Below, in pieces: positions 27,325 through 36,734 of a stretch of DNA of 64,000 nucleotides. The stretch is taken from positions 124,001 to 188,000 of the forward strand of contig NZ_JAKOGG010000003.1 of NCBI RefSeq assembly GCF_022321485.1, in the 5' to 3' direction. The notes beneath the pieces are model-generated. The model was not told the origin of the DNA. It saw only the letters and a list, made by a program, of their open reading frames with translations, and searched no databases. Position 1 is the first letter of the stretch, and each line of letters begins with the position of its first letter. Source of the DNA: Shewanella electrica. GTDB lineage: Bacteria > Pseudomonadota > Gammaproteobacteria > Enterobacterales > Shewanellaceae. Made by a program: the position numbers and the translations under genes.

Positions 27325-27894
27325 TTGCAGCAATTTGAGCTTACCCTCGCCGATTACGGCATTGCATTCTTCAACCCCGCCGCGTTAGCCAACTTCCTCA
27401 AAACAAAACGCATCCGTAAACAGAAGCTGTTGGATCTCTTCAGTGATAACCATTCACTCTACCTCGACAGCCTTGCGGCTGGTGCTTGGTTGCCGATGAC
27501 AGAAATCAACGCCCAACGTTATCGTATCTTCTGCCAACAACCACCAGAGGAACAGTGGCAACGTTTAGCAACATTCGCCGCGTTTAATCTCAGTGTCGCC
27601 GATGATGGCGGCCTGTGGGCGGTTACCTCCGGCATGATGAATCGCTGGAAAGCCGCCAATTTTAGTGCTGATATCGACGTGATGGACTACCAAACATGGA
27701 CCGGTGAAACGCTGAATAAGGCGGGTCGCTTCACGTTAGCACGCGGCGATTATCAGGTAGAGATCACCCCCCTTAAGCATCAACTCACCGGACAATTGGG
27801 CTATTGGTTAAATTGTGTGGCTGTCACCAAGTTTGACGGCTACCAAGATCCACGAGACGAGCAATTTGTCTTCAATATCGCCAATAAGCCCTAG
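27325..27894 (+). CDS. hypothetical protein
   Basis: 189 residues. TTG start at 27325 is supported by AGGAGA five bases upstream. I do not recognise the family. The protein is soluble with no signal peptide. It has a basic patch (FLKTKRIRKQKLLDLF, about 23-40), a Trp-rich middle and GLWAVTSGMMNRWKAANF, with beta-strand-like alternation toward the C-terminus. It stands between terminators and the yheT start and may have its own promoter. Confidence 0.75.
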   Translation: MQQFELTLADYGIAFFNPAALANFLKTKRIRKQKLLDLFSDNHSLYLDSLAAGAWLPMTEINAQRYRIFCQQPPEEQWQRLATFAAFNLSVADDGGLWAVTSGMMNRWKAANFSADIDVMDYQTWTGETLNKAGRFTLARGDYQVEITPLKHQLTGQLGYWLNCVAVTKFDGYQDPRDEQFVFNIANKP

Positions 27895-27979
27895 CCAATT
27901 GGAATAAGCCATTATGTGGCGCAGCGCTTTACTGATAAAGTACAGCGCGATAATTCGAGAGACCGACGTTGACTAAACT

Positions 27980-28942
27980 ATGACCGCCAGCCAGTTCCGT
28001 GCGCCTTGGTGGGCGCGCAATCCCCACGTGCAAACCATCTTACCGGTGATGACAAAACACCGTTTGCCAAAACTACAACGGCAACGGTTAGAGCTGGCGG
28101 ACGGCGACTTTATCGATCTCGATTGGCTAACACCTCACATTGCCGCGGCGCCAACGCTGGTGCTGGTACATGGTTTAGAAGGCAGTTCCCAATCTCATTA
28201 TGCGCGCCGCATGTTGCAGCAATGCCAGCGTTTAGGATTGAACGCAGTAGTGCATCATCATCGCGGTTGTTCTGGTGAAGACAACCGCTTACCGCGCAGT
28301 TATCACAGCGGTGATACCGCCGATCTGCACGCCACCCTCAGCAGCATTAAACAAGCGGCCCCGCAACAACCTTTGTGGGCGGTGGGCTACAGCTTAGGCG
28401 GCAATATGTTGGCGAAGTACCTCGCCGAACAGGGCGAAAACTGCTTACTGCAAGCGGCAGCGGTAGTGTCTGCGCCATTAGAACTCGCTGGCTGCGCCCG
28501 CAAGTTAGAACACGGTTTTTCACGCATTTATCAACGGCATCTGCTGCGGCAACTACAACGCAAAATGCAGTTAAAACAGCAACGTCATCCGTCATTGACC
28601 ATGCCCGACTTAGCCTCGTTGAATACCTTTTATCGCTTTGATGACCGCATTACTGCACCGATGCACGGCTTTGCCGGTGCCGATGATTATTATCAACGTG
28701 CCAGCGCTAAGCCGTTGTTGGCAAAAATTAGCGTGCCGACGCTGATTTTGCATGCCGCCGACGACCCATTTATGAGCGCATCAGTGATTCCCGAGCCGAC
28801 AACACTGCCCACTGCGGTACGTTATGAGTTAGCGCCGCACGGCGGCCATGTAGGTTTTATCAACGGTGGCACACCGTGGCGGCCACGTTATTATTTAGAA
28901 AGCCGCGTGCTCAATTTTTTGCAGGAGTATCCGCAATGTTAG
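27980..28942 (+). CDS. yheT: YheT-family alpha/beta hydrolase
   Basis: 320 residues. The alpha/beta-hydrolase core shows the oxyanion region LVHGLEGSSQSHY (62-74), nucleophile Ser138 in GYSLGGNM, an acid in HAADDPFM and the catalytic His in PHGGHVGF. The NPHVQTILP opening is typical of YheT. It is a predicted esterase or hydrolase of unknown substrate in the cytoplasm. It overlaps yheU by 7 bp (ATGTTAG), the same gene order yheT-yheU-prkB as in enterobacteria. Confidence 0.95.
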   Translation: MTASQFRAPWWARNPHVQTILPVMTKHRLPKLQRQRLELADGDFIDLDWLTPHIAAAPTLVLVHGLEGSSQSHYARRMLQQCQRLGLNAVVHHHRGCSGEDNRLPRSYHSGDTADLHATLSSIKQAAPQQPLWAVGYSLGGNMLAKYLAEQGENCLLQAAAVVSAPLELAGCARKLEHGFSRIYQRHLLRQLQRKMQLKQQRHPSLTMPDLASLNTFYRFDDRITAPMHGFAGADDYYQRASAKPLLAKISVPTLILHAADDPFMSASVIPEPTTLPTAVRYELAPHGGHVGFINGGTPWRPRYYLESRVLNFLQEYPQC

Positions 28943-29190
28943 TGCCGTTTGAAGCGTTACAAACCTTACCCAAGGAAACCCTAGACAACCTGATCCGCGA
29001 GTACCTATTTTCACAAGTGGAAGATGGCAGCTTTGTCGAACTGGGGGATGAATCGATTCAACAAGCAACGGCTAAATGCATGATGATGTTGAAGAAAAAA
29101 GAGCTGTTAGTGGAATACAGCGAAGAAGATGAATCTATCGCCATTCGTAGCCGCGAGGAGATCCACCGCCGTACGCCCATGAGCGAATGA
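28936..29190 (+). CDS. yheU: YheU-family protein
   Basis: 84 residues from ATG 28936 with CAGGAG 8 nt upstream; the longer frame from 28876 lies inside yheT and is not needed. It begins MLVPFEALQTL and continues LDNLIREYLF, the YheU pattern. A small helical protein of unknown function, overlapping yheT and upstream of prkB. Confidence 0.92.
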   Translation: MLVPFEALQTLPKETLDNLIREYLFSQVEDGSFVELGDESIQQATAKCMMMLKKKELLVEYSEEDESIAIRSREEIHRRTPMSE

Positions 29191-29299
29191 TTGACCTGAG
29201 CCGTGCGGTACCTTATAAATTAATAGCGCCTGATTTGCTGTATTGCCCATCAAGCAATATCTCCTCCCTGCTGCAGTTTCACAACATACGGTATTAACA

Positions 29300-30229
29300 A
29301 TGTCTGTAAAACATCCAATTATCGCTGTTACTGGTTCCTCTGGCGCTGGCACCACCACCACCACCACAGCGTTTAGCCATATCTTCAGACAGCTAGGCAT
29401 TAACGCCGCCTTTGTCGAAGGGGATAGTTTTCATCATTACACCCGTGCCGAAATGGAAGTGATGATCCGCAAAGCCAAAGCGGAGAACCGCAACATTAGC
29501 TATTTTGGGGCCGAGGCTAACGACTTTGCCCGGCTAGAAAAGTGTTTTACCGATTACAGTCATTGTGGCGTGGGCGAAACCCGCGCGTACCTGCATACGT
29601 TTGATGAAGCCGTGCCCTATAACCAGATGCCGGGCACGTTTACCCAGTGGCAACCGCTACCAGAAAATACCGACATGCTCTATTACGAAGGGCTGCATGG
29701 TGGCGTGGTCACGCCGGAACACAATGTGGCGCAACATGTGGATTTGCTGATCGGCATGGTACCTATCGTCAACTTGGAGTGGATTCAAAAAATCATCCGC
29801 GACACCTCTGAGCGCGGCCACACCAAAGAGAAAGTGATGAGTTCAATCGTGCGTTCGATGGATGATTACATTAATCACATCACGCCACAGTTTTCGCGCA
29901 CCCATATCAACTTCCAGCGGGTGCCAACTGTCGATACCTCAAACCCATTCAGCGCGAAAGATATTCCGAGTTTGGATGAAAGCTTTGTGGTGATCCGCTT
30001 TCGTGGCATGGATAATGTCGACTTTCCTTATTACCTCAGAATGATCCAAGGCTCGTTTATGTCGCGCATTAACACGCTAGTGGTGCCGGGCGGCAAAATG
30101 GCATTAGCGATGGAGCTGATTTTAACTCCACTGATCCGGGCATTGATGGAACGACGCCAAGCCTGTTTGGCGATGGAAGCGCTTGAACAACAAGCACAAA
30201 ATAAACCGCAGCAGCAAGACCCTAATTAA
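29300..30229 (+). CDS. prkB: phosphoribulokinase-like protein PrkB
   Basis: 309 residues from ATG 29300. P-loop variant TGSSGAGTTTT (about 10-20) with two Thr after GxxGxG, as in PrkB proteins, then EGDSFHHYTR (about 39-48), YYEGLHGGVV and IVNLEWIQKI. No RuBisCO or other Calvin-cycle gene is present, so ribulose-5-phosphate kinase activity in carbon fixation is unlikely. The role in such heterotrophs is unknown. Its position between yheU and crp is conserved in gammaproteobacteria. The SD is weak. Confidence 0.93.
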   Translation: MSVKHPIIAVTGSSGAGTTTTTTAFSHIFRQLGINAAFVEGDSFHHYTRAEMEVMIRKAKAENRNISYFGAEANDFARLEKCFTDYSHCGVGETRAYLHTFDEAVPYNQMPGTFTQWQPLPENTDMLYYEGLHGGVVTPEHNVAQHVDLLIGMVPIVNLEWIQKIIRDTSERGHTKEKVMSSIVRSMDDYINHITPQFSRTHINFQRVPTVDTSNPFSAKDIPSLDESFVVIRFRGMDNVDFPYYLRMIQGSFMSRINTLVVPGGKMALAMELILTPLIRALMERRQACLAMEALEQQAQNKPQQQDPN

Positions 30230-30290
30230 TGTTGGGTTAAGTCGTTCTCCGTATGCTGAGCAGCATCAGGATTTCAGCGAAATACTGATA

Positions 30291-30354
30291 GATGACATAC
30301 TCAGCTTGACCGGATTCCCCCACCACAATCTGTCTGTTTAACTGAGTATGTCAT
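30291..30354. repeat. 14-bp perfect inverted repeat between convergent genes
   Basis: GATGACATACTCAG (30291-30304) recurs inverted at 30341-30354 with a 36-base spacer, between the 3' ends of prkB and the Sel1-repeat gene. There is no T-run on either side, so it is not a standard intrinsic terminator. It may form a long cruciform or protect mRNA ends. Confidence 0.7.
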
Positions 30355-30368
30355 CATCCCTTTCTCAG

Positions 30369-31151
30369 TTATTCCAGCGGTAACACTTCCCGATATGGCT
30401 TATGATTGCGGTAATCATCTAACCGCTGACGAAACTCATCTGCTTTGCCCTGCAACTGTTGGCTAGTGGCAGTTTCGAGCTGTGCTAACGCGCGCTTTTG
30501 TGTCGCGACTGCCGACGCAAAATCGCCCATTTCGGCATAAGCGGCGGCCAAGTTATCAAGGTAAGTCGGATCGGCATCGTTAGACTTTAACAGCTCAGTT
30601 GCCAGTGCCACAGCCCGCTCACCATCGCGGAATTGCGGCTCGGGACAAGTCGCTAAAATCCACGCCACATTGCCCATCGAAACTTTGTCACCGGCGTCAG
30701 AGAAAAACTGCACCGCTTTACCACAATCGCGCGATACACCGCTGCCACCGGCAGCATAAACAAAACCTAGGCGGAATTTAGCCCAGTGATCACCGCTTTG
30801 CGCCAGCTTCAAATACCAGTGCTCAGCCGCGGCGAGATCACGCGGCACGGTGCGGCCTTCAAAATTAAGATCGGCCAGCGCGCGTTGTGCGTCAGGGACG
30901 TTTTCATTGGCGGCTTGTTGCAGTAATTGCAGCCCTTGCTCAACATTCTGCGTTTGATAACGACCAGAAACAAACATCAACCCCAGTAGGTATTTTGAAT
31001 AGGCATCGCCCTGGGCGGCGTTAACTTCAATCAGAGCAATACGCCCCGCCACCACCTCTTGCTGCGGCTGCGGCAAACTAAACGCGGCCACTTGAGTGGA
31101 AGCCAGCAACAGGCTGCTAATGGCGCCGCAGATTAACGCTGAATATCTCAA
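30369..31151 (-). CDS. exported Sel1/TPR-repeat protein
   Basis: 260 residues. A signal peptide (hydrophobic to about residue 23, cleaving near QVAAF) targets it to the periplasm. Sel1-like repeats follow (YSKYLLGLMFVSGRY, DAQRALADLNFEGRTV, AKFRLGFVYAAGGSGV), then TPR-like helices (about 165-235). Such solenoids mediate protein contacts; no catalytic motif is seen. TTG is the start: GGAG lies 8 nt upstream, and the nearby ATG is out of frame. It is monocistronic and divergent from crp. Confidence 0.85.
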   Translation of the reverse strand: MRYSALICGAISSLLLASTQVAAFSLPQPQQEVVAGRIALIEVNAAQGDAYSKYLLGLMFVSGRYQTQNVEQGLQLLQQAANENVPDAQRALADLNFEGRTVPRDLAAAEHWYLKLAQSGDHWAKFRLGFVYAAGGSGVSRDCGKAVQFFSDAGDKVSMGNVAWILATCPEPQFRDGERAVALATELLKSNDADPTYLDNLAAAYAEMGDFASAVATQKRALAQLETATSQQLQGKADEFRQRLDDYRNHKPYREVLPLE

Positions 31152-31521
31152 AACTGCATCTCCGTTAACGGATTAATGCCCATCAGTTAGCCAGATTTGC
31201 CAGTTAATGTCGAGCGCGACACGGCGGAATTTCAGTGATAATGGGGGATTTTAGCGGAGCAAATGTGCGGTAGAAGCTGGCGTTAAACCGGTGCTATGTG
31301 ACTTGCCCTGCAAGACGCGAATCCTACTCCCTGTTTTAAATAGGTATTTATTGACATATATCACTAAAGTATCAGAATAGTTGCATGAACTGACAATTCA
31401 GTATCAGAAGTAAGTCAATGAAGGCAAGTTTTCGAAAGATAAGTATATTTGTCTACTATTTGACTCCACTGAGAACTTTAGAATAGTCTAACTTTACTTC
31501 AATCAATCGAGGAACACAGGC
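31152..31521. other. intergenic region upstream of crp
   Basis: 370 bp without a gene, containing promoters for the Sel1-repeat gene and crp. The long, AT-rich crp leader (about 140 nt from the candidate promoter) is typical of autoregulated crp genes. Confidence 0.6.
31350..31378 (+). promoter_or_regulatory. candidate crp promoter with overlapping CRP site
   Basis: TTGACA (31351-31356) and CAGAAT (31373-31378) with a 16-bp spacer form a plausible promoter. Overlapping it, ATTGA-CATATA-TCACT (31350-31365) matches 7 of 10 positions of the TGTGA-N6-TCACA consensus. Binding there would repress crp, as in known autoregulation. The assignment is by inspection only. Confidence 0.45.
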
Positions 31522-32157
31522 ATGGCTCTGATTGGTAAGCCAAAACCAGATCCAACGCTGGAATGGTTTTTATCTCACTGTCACATTCATAAATATCCAG
31601 CCAAGAGTACATTGATCCATGCTGGCGAAGACTCCGATACTTTGTATTACATCGTAAAAGGTTCTGTCGCCGTACTGATCAAGGACGACGAAGGCAAAGA
31701 GATGATCCTGTCATATTTGAACCAGGGTGATTTCATTGGCGAATTAGGTTTGTTTGAAGAACAAGCTGAACGTACTGCTTGGGTACGAGCAAAACAGGCA
31801 TGTGAGATTGCTGAAATTTCTTACAAGAAATTCAAACAGCTCATTCAAGTCAACCCCGAAATTCTGATGAAACTGGCAGCACAGATGGCCCACCGTCTGC
31901 AAAACACTAGCCAGAAAGTTGGTAACTTGGCGTTTTTGGACGTAGCAGGCCGTATCGCACAAACCCTGCTGCACCTTGCGCAACAACCCGATGCAATGAC
32001 CCATCCAGATGGCATGCAGATCAAGATCACTCGCCAAGAGATTGGTCAGATCGTTGGTTGTTCACGCGAAACTGTTGGCCGTATTTTAAAGATGCTGGAA
32101 GAGCAAAACCTCATCCAAGCACACGGCAAAACCATTGTGGTTTATGGCACTCGCTAA
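31522..32157 (+). CDS. crp: cAMP receptor protein (global regulator)
   Basis: 211 residues, the usual CRP length. The cyclic-nucleotide domain (about 20-120) has the [19 protein letters not shown] cAMP-binding segment. The hinge/dimer helix is at about 112-138, and the HTH has [20 protein letters not shown] (about 168-190). This recognition helix (CSRETVGR) reads TGTGA-N6-TCACA sites. GAGGA lies 8 nt upstream of ATG 31522. In shewanellae CRP also controls anaerobic respiration, which would fit frdABCD in this window. A strong terminator follows. Confidence 0.98.
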   Translation: MALIGKPKPDPTLEWFLSHCHIHKYPAKSTLIHAGEDSDTLYYIVKGSVAVLIKDDEGKEMILSYLNQGDFIGELGLFEEQAERTAWVRAKQACEIAEISYKKFKQLIQVNPEILMKLAAQMAHRLQNTSQKVGNLAFLDVAGRIAQTLLHLAQQPDAMTHPDGMQIKITRQEIGQIVGCSRETVGRILKMLEEQNLIQAHGKTIVVYGTR

Positions 32158-32190
32158 CAACTTCAGCTTGAGTTAATGCTGTCTCCATAG

Positions 32191-32222
32191 AATGGCCGGA
32201 ATGAAAATTCTGGCCATTTTTG
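32191..32222 (+). terminator. intrinsic terminator of crp
   Basis: A 12-bp stem (32191-32202 with 32207-32218, one G-U pair) capped by a GAAA tetraloop and followed by TTTTTG. It ends just upstream of the next gene's SD. Confidence 0.9.
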
Positions 32223-32236
32223 TAAGTGGAGCAACC

Positions 32237-32602
32237 ATGACACGACATTATCGGGCTGCGATTTTTAGCCTGCTAACATGCCTGCTAATGGCCCCACTTC
32301 AGACGCTCGCCCACGAACCCTCATATCCGCTCGAACCCGATCATGAGCTTGCCAAAGCCTTGGTGGCCTCTGGCGAAATTCGCTCACTCGATCAAACCCT
32401 CACCGAGTTACTGCGTCACTGTGATGCAGAGCTTTTAGACGCTCATCTGTATCAATCTGATGGACAATGGCGTTATGATTTGTATATCAAGTTTCGTCAA
32501 GGCATAGTGCAGAGCTTATTAGTCGACGCGAGTAATGCTGCGCTAATCAGCCCAGACAAACTACCAGGAGATTGTTTACCCGATGAAGCTACTGCTCGTT
32601 GA
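32237..32602 (+). CDS. small exported PepSY-domain protein
   Basis: 121 residues from ATG 32237 (GGAG 5 nt upstream); a longer frame from 32192 starts inside the crp terminator and is rejected. A signal peptide (TCLLMAPLQTLAHE) precedes a PepSY-like fold: IRSLDQTLTELLRH, DAHLYQSDGQWRYDLYIKF and QSLLVDASNAAL. PepSY proteins often modulate peptidases or sensor kinases. It overlaps the following response regulator gene by 20 bp. An auxiliary role for the PhoQ-like kinase is likely but inferred. Confidence 0.8.
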   Translation: MTRHYRAAIFSLLTCLLMAPLQTLAHEPSYPLEPDHELAKALVASGEIRSLDQTLTELLRHCDAELLDAHLYQSDGQWRYDLYIKFRQGIVQSLLVDASNAALISPDKLPGDCLPDEATAR

Positions 32603-33254
32603 AGATAATGAGTTGTTGGTTAAAGAACTCACCAAGCAACTCAAGGCCGCTGGCTATGTGACCGATGTTGCCGCCAGTGCAATGGATGCCGATTACTTAC
32701 TGAAAGAAAGCCCTTATGACTGTGTCATTTTGGATATCGGCTTGCCTGATGGTAATGGCCTTGAGCTGTTACAACATTGGCGCCAGCAAGAGATTGCCAC
32801 GCCAGTGATCATGTTGACCGCCCGCAGCCAATGGCATGAAAAAGTTGAAGGTTTTAATGCTGGCGCTGACGATTATCTCGGCAAGCCGTTTCATACCCAA
32901 GAGCTGCTGGCCCGCTTGCAAGCGGTAATTTCGCGCAGCAATGGCCGCGCATTATCGCCCAGCAAACAGCTGAGTTTTGGTGGCATTACGCTGGATGAAT
33001 CAGAGCAAACGGTCGAAGTTGGCGAACAGCGTTTTGAGCTGACGGCAATGGAGTTTCGCCTGTTGCGTATTTTCCTGTTATCCCCCAAAAAACTGTTATC
33101 TAAGAACCAATTGAGCGACAAGCTGTATCAGTTTGATGATGAGAAAGAGAGTAACGTGGTTGAAGTGTACGTGACTCATCTGCGCAAAAAACTCGGTAAA
33201 AGCGCCATCGAAACCCGTCGCGGACAAGGCTACATCTTTCATGGCCTTGAATAA
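32583..33254 (+). CDS. OmpR/PhoP-family response regulator
   Basis: 223 residues. The receiver (1-118) has VEDNE, phosphoacceptor Asp51 (VILDIGLPDG), Thr of MLTARS and Lys of LGKPF. The C-terminal winged helix (about 130-223) has FELTAMEFRLLRIF and VEVYVTHLRKKLG. It binds DNA after phosphorylation by the kinase encoded 3 bp downstream. The set PepSY-regulator-kinase resembles PhoP/PhoQ-type systems of shewanellae and pseudomonads that respond to cations or peptides. The stimulus here is not known. Confidence 0.93.
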   Translation: MKLLLVEDNELLVKELTKQLKAAGYVTDVAASAMDADYLLKESPYDCVILDIGLPDGNGLELLQHWRQQEIATPVIMLTARSQWHEKVEGFNAGADDYLGKPFHTQELLARLQAVISRSNGRALSPSKQLSFGGITLDESEQTVEVGEQRFELTAMEFRLLRIFLLSPKKLLSKNQLSDKLYQFDDEKESNVVEVYVTHLRKKLGKSAIETRRGQGYIFHGLE

Positions 33255-33257
33255 GCC

Positions 33258-34592
33258 ATGATGTCGATTCGCCTCAAACTGACGATTTGGCTCACCTCGC
33301 TGGTACTCATCAGCTCATTGGTGAGCCTTATTTATATGGAATCAATGCTGCGCCAAGCGTTTCATGATTCAATTATCGACCGCCTGCATGAAGATATCAG
33401 CGAAGTTGAGCTGGTCACCCACCTCAATAATGGCGAGATTAGCATTCAGACCCAAGAGCTATCAGGCTTTTATAAACCGGCCTACTCTGGTCGTTATTAT
33501 CAGTTGAATGCTGGCGAGTTAGAACTCCGCTCCCGCTCGTTATGGGATCAACACTTAGACGTTGCCAAGCTTGAAGCTGGTGAAACCCGCGTATGGCAAG
33601 CCAAGGGCCCGAAAAAGCACGATATTCAATTACTGTCACTCGGCATCCCTTATGACAACGGCGTTGCCACGCTGACCGTGGCGCAAGATCTCAGTATCGG
33701 CCGCAAAGTGTTTCGTGAAGTTTATGGCTCAAAACTGCTCGGCAACCTCGCGATGCTGATCGCCATGATTGTCGGTATCTTTATTATCCTGCACAGCTCG
33801 TTTAAACCGATTGCGGGAGTCAAGCAAGCACTCGCCAAGCTGCGCCAAGGGGAAGCCAGTTCGCTCGATATTGAGCAGATGCCAGCAGAGATTAAACCGC
33901 TGGCGGAGACCTATAACGGCCTGTTGGAATACACCAGCGTGCAGATACAACGCAGCCGCAATAATCTCGGCAACTTGAGCCATGGTCTGAAAACACCGCT
34001 AGCGGTGATGCGCCAACAAGTGGAAGTGCTTGGCTTAAAAGATCCAGAAACGGCGCAAGTGTTAGAGCAGCAGTTGCAGCAGATCCACAATATGATTGAG
34101 CGCAAACTTGCCACCGCCCGCGCCACAGGCGATATGCTACCGGCGGCGCAAATGGTGGTGCCGCGCGATATTGATGCCTTACGCAATACCTTGTGCAAGG
34201 TGTACCACTACAAGCAAGTCCAAGTGAAATACGATATTGCGCCGCAGATCACTCGGCTACCAATGCACCGAGAAGATGGCATGGAGCTGCTGGGAAATCT
34301 GCTGGACAACGCCTTTAAGTGGACCGAATCACAGGTATTGCTGCGTATTTGGCGCCAGCAACAACAATTGATGCTCACCGTAGAAGATGACGGCCCCGGC
34401 GTGGCCGAAGCCGACCTGCATAAACTCACCCGCCGCGGGAAACGTTTAGATGAAGAAGTGGCTGGCCATGGGTTAGGCTTGTCAATTGTGAAGGACATTG
34501 CCGAGCAATATCAGTTGGAAATCGCCTTTGATCGCAGCCCAGCGCTCGGCGGTTTGCGGATCATGCTCACCCATACATCATCTAACGCCTAG
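33258..34592 (+). CDS. PhoQ/QseC-like sensor histidine kinase
   Basis: 444 residues. Membrane helices at about 8-27 and 160-180 bracket a periplasmic sensor domain of about 130 residues. The HAMP-like linker leads to the H-box with His242 (NLSHGLKTPLAVM), and the ATPase domain has LGNLLDNAFKW, DDGPGV and GHGLGLSIV. It phosphorylates the upstream OmpR-family regulator. The genes are 3 bp apart. ATG-ATG at 33258/33261 leaves a one-codon uncertainty in the start. Confidence 0.92.
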   Translation: MMSIRLKLTIWLTSLVLISSLVSLIYMESMLRQAFHDSIIDRLHEDISEVELVTHLNNGEISIQTQELSGFYKPAYSGRYYQLNAGELELRSRSLWDQHLDVAKLEAGETRVWQAKGPKKHDIQLLSLGIPYDNGVATLTVAQDLSIGRKVFREVYGSKLLGNLAMLIAMIVGIFIILHSSFKPIAGVKQALAKLRQGEASSLDIEQMPAEIKPLAETYNGLLEYTSVQIQRSRNNLGNLSHGLKTPLAVMRQQVEVLGLKDPETAQVLEQQLQQIHNMIERKLATARATGDMLPAAQMVVPRDIDALRNTLCKVYHYKQVQVKYDIAPQITRLPMHREDGMELLGNLLDNAFKWTESQVLLRIWRQQQQLMLTVEDDGPGVAEADLHKLTRRGKRLDEEVAGHGLGLSIVKDIAEQYQLEIAFDRSPALGGLRIMLTHTSSNA

Positions 34593-34780
34593 TCAGCGTC
34601 ATCACGCTCCAGTTTATGTGCAGCACGCATGGCCGTGGCTTGTTAAATGCAGCGATCTTACGTGTTGCCCCCCATTTTGCATTTGCAAAAGTCGCTTGAC
34701 GCTAACGGACATATCTCCCTACAGTGCTACTCTCAACGGCATTTTCATCAGCTTGTTTACTAGACTTGGAGTGTTTCACA

Positions 34781-35395
34781 ATGAAACTGTTTGAAATGGC
34801 TGCCACGCCAAATTGTCGCCGCGTGAACATCTTTTTAAAAGAGATAGGGATTGAGCTAGAACATGTGCATGTGGACATACGTGCAGGCGAAAATCTCAGT
34901 GCTGATTTTGCTGCCAAAAGCCTCAATGGCAAGGTGCCAACACTGCAACTGGACGACGGCACCTTTATCTGCGAAAGCGTGGCAATTTGTCGCTATTTTG
35001 ATGAATTAGCAGCTGCGGAACAGTCACTATTTGGCGTTGGTGCGCTGGAGCGCGCCCAAGTGGAGATGTGGAACCGCATCATCGAGTGCGACGGTTTAAT
35101 TACTGCTTTTCAGGCATTCCGCAATATCTCTGGCGTTTATCAAGACCGCGAACGCTGTGTGCCCGCGTGGGGTGAAGAGAGTAAACAACGTGTCATCGAA
35201 TTTCTGCCCAAGCTGGCGCAGCGGTTGAGTGAATCGACCTACGTTGCTGCCGATAAGTTTACCGTAGCAGATATCAGCGCATGGATTTTTGTGTTGTTCA
35301 GCGAAAGCCGCTTAGCACTGCCGATACAGCAGCAATATCCGGCAATTGCCGCGTGGTATCAGCAACTGGCTCAGCGCCCGAGCTTTAGCATGTAA
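34781..35395 (+). CDS. glutathione S-transferase family protein
   Basis: 204 residues from ATG 34781 (GGAG 9 nt upstream). Thioredoxin-like N-domain (1-80) with KLFEMAATPNCRRVNIFLKE, NGKVPTLQLDDG and the glutathione-binding ICESVAICRYFDE. All-helical C-domain with VAADKFTVADISAWIFV. It conjugates glutathione to an unknown substrate or acts as a reductase in the cytoplasm. Monocistronic. Confidence 0.93.
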   Translation: MKLFEMAATPNCRRVNIFLKEIGIELEHVHVDIRAGENLSADFAAKSLNGKVPTLQLDDGTFICESVAICRYFDELAAAEQSLFGVGALERAQVEMWNRIIECDGLITAFQAFRNISGVYQDRERCVPAWGEESKQRVIEFLPKLAQRLSESTYVAADKFTVADISAWIFVLFSESRLALPIQQQYPAIAAWYQQLAQRPSFSM

Positions 35396-35496
35396 GCCTT
35401 GCTGGCGTGCACTTGGCAGCGCTACGGGCTAGAATAGCCATCATTTTGTCTAGTGAGCGTGTTCAAGGCGCTCACTCTTGATTATGGTTTGCGCTC

Positions 35497-35928
35497 ATGG
35501 CTCGTAATAACAGTAAAAAATCTGCCAAAGGCTCCACCGGCCAAAACAGGAATTTGACCGAAGAGTTCATCAAGAAATACTCCGCAAAAGCCGGGGTTAC
35601 CGCAACAGACTCCGGCTTGTACTTCCGTATTATCGAAGATGCTGACGGCGCTAAGCCGAGCGAGTTCGATACCGTCAAAATTCACCAACGTATTTTGCTC
35701 GCCGATGGTAGCGTGATTGATGACACCTATCGCAAGGGGTTGCCAGAAGAGTTTGCCTTAGCCGAAGGGATTGAAGGCTTGCAAGAAGGGTTGCAACTGA
35801 TGAGCAAAGGCGCGCGCTACGAATTTGTTATCCCGCCAGATTTGGCCTGGGGCCGCAAAGGCAACGGCGGCAAAATCGGCCCCAATGCGGTGATGCAGAT
35901 GGATGTGCGCTTGGTCGATTTCTTTTAG
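35497..35928 (+). CDS. FKBP-type peptidyl-prolyl isomerase
   Basis: 143 residues. A charged, Ser/Lys-rich N-terminal stretch (1-40) precedes an FKBP domain (about 50-143) with DTVKIHQRILLADGSVID, EGLQEGLQLMSKGARYEFVIPP and AWGRKGNG. It has no signal peptide, so a cytoplasmic proline isomerase or chaperone. The motif order is canonical, although some FK506-pocket residues differ from FkpA/SlyD-type proteins. It is convergent with mtgA, only 40 bp away. Confidence 0.9.
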   Translation: MARNNSKKSAKGSTGQNRNLTEEFIKKYSAKAGVTATDSGLYFRIIEDADGAKPSEFDTVKIHQRILLADGSVIDDTYRKGLPEEFALAEGIEGLQEGLQLMSKGARYEFVIPPDLAWGRKGNGGKIGPNAVMQMDVRLVDFF

Positions 35929-35968
35929 CGGCCAAGCCAACTCAGCCAGCGGGAGCGAATTGCCGTTG

Positions 35969-36649
35969 TTACTCCAACTTATTCAAGGTGATCTGCCCCA
36001 GTTGCCGCATCTGCTGGCGGATCCAACTGCTGCGCTGCTGCATATAATTGGAGCCAATGCGCAACTTCCACGGATTGGGCAACAAGGCGGCTAAGCTGGC
36101 AGCTTCGTAGGCGGTAAGTTTGGCTGCTGGCTTGTGAAAATAGTGCTGTGCCGCCGCTTCGGCGCCATATATACCGGGGCCGAACTCCACAATATTGAGA
36201 TACACTTCGAGAATGCGCTGTTTGTCCCAACACACCTCCAACAACAGCGTAAACCACGCCTCTAAACCTTTACGAATAAAGCTGCGTGACGGCCACATAA
36301 ACAGGTTTTTAGCGGTTTGCTGGCTAATGGTGCTGGCACCACGCAGCCCCTCGCCGTTTTGCGCATCTGCAATGGCATTTTTAATCTGTTTGACGTCAAA
36401 GCCAAAATGCTCGGGAAAGCGTTGATCTTCGCTAGCGATCACCGCTAACTGCATGTTGGGGGAAATTTGCGACAGCGGTCGCCACTGCTGCGACACTTGT
36501 GCAATCGGTTCAGGTGGGGCGATGTAACGGGCAATACGCCAGCTCCATGTTGGCGGGTCGACAAACCGTAAAATCACCACCGGCACAATGGACAACAGCA
36601 AACAGGCAATAACAATGCGCCAGAGCCAACGTTTGATGGTTTTCCACAT
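35969..36649 (-). CDS. mtgA: monofunctional peptidoglycan glycosyltransferase
   Basis: 226 residues from ATG 36649 (GGAG 10 nt upstream); a TTG 30 bases earlier is less likely. One N-terminal membrane helix (about 12-33), then a GT51 domain with [16 protein letters not shown] (catalytic Glu), [15 protein letters not shown] and [18 protein letters not shown]. It polymerises lipid II into glycan strands at the outer face of the inner membrane, without a transpeptidase domain. Confidence 0.96.
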   Translation of the reverse strand: MWKTIKRWLWRIVIACLLLSIVPVVILRFVDPPTWSWRIARYIAPPEPIAQVSQQWRPLSQISPNMQLAVIASEDQRFPEHFGFDVKQIKNAIADAQNGEGLRGASTISQQTAKNLFMWPSRSFIRKGLEAWFTLLLEVCWDKQRILEVYLNIVEFGPGIYGAEAAAQHYFHKPAAKLTAYEAASLAALLPNPWKLRIGSNYMQQRSSWIRQQMRQLGQITLNKLE

Positions 36650-36672
36650 AGTCGCCAATCTCCCTATTTTTG

Positions 36673-36707
36673 GTAGCAAAAAGCCGATGTAATATCGGCT
36701 TTGCTAC
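36673..36707 (-). terminator. intrinsic terminator of the S9 peptidase gene
   Basis: A long stem (36673-36688 with 36694-36707, an AA bulge) lies 28 bp after the peptidase stop on the minus strand. In that direction GCCGAT-ATTAC-ATCGGC is followed by TTTTTG. Confidence 0.7.
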
Positions 36708-36734
36708 ATGATACTGCGGAAACAGCGAAAAATG

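Noticed and set aside
29300-30229. Calvin-cycle phosphoribulokinase
   Set aside because: No RuBisCO or other cycle genes are present, and the P-loop and synteny fit PrkB.
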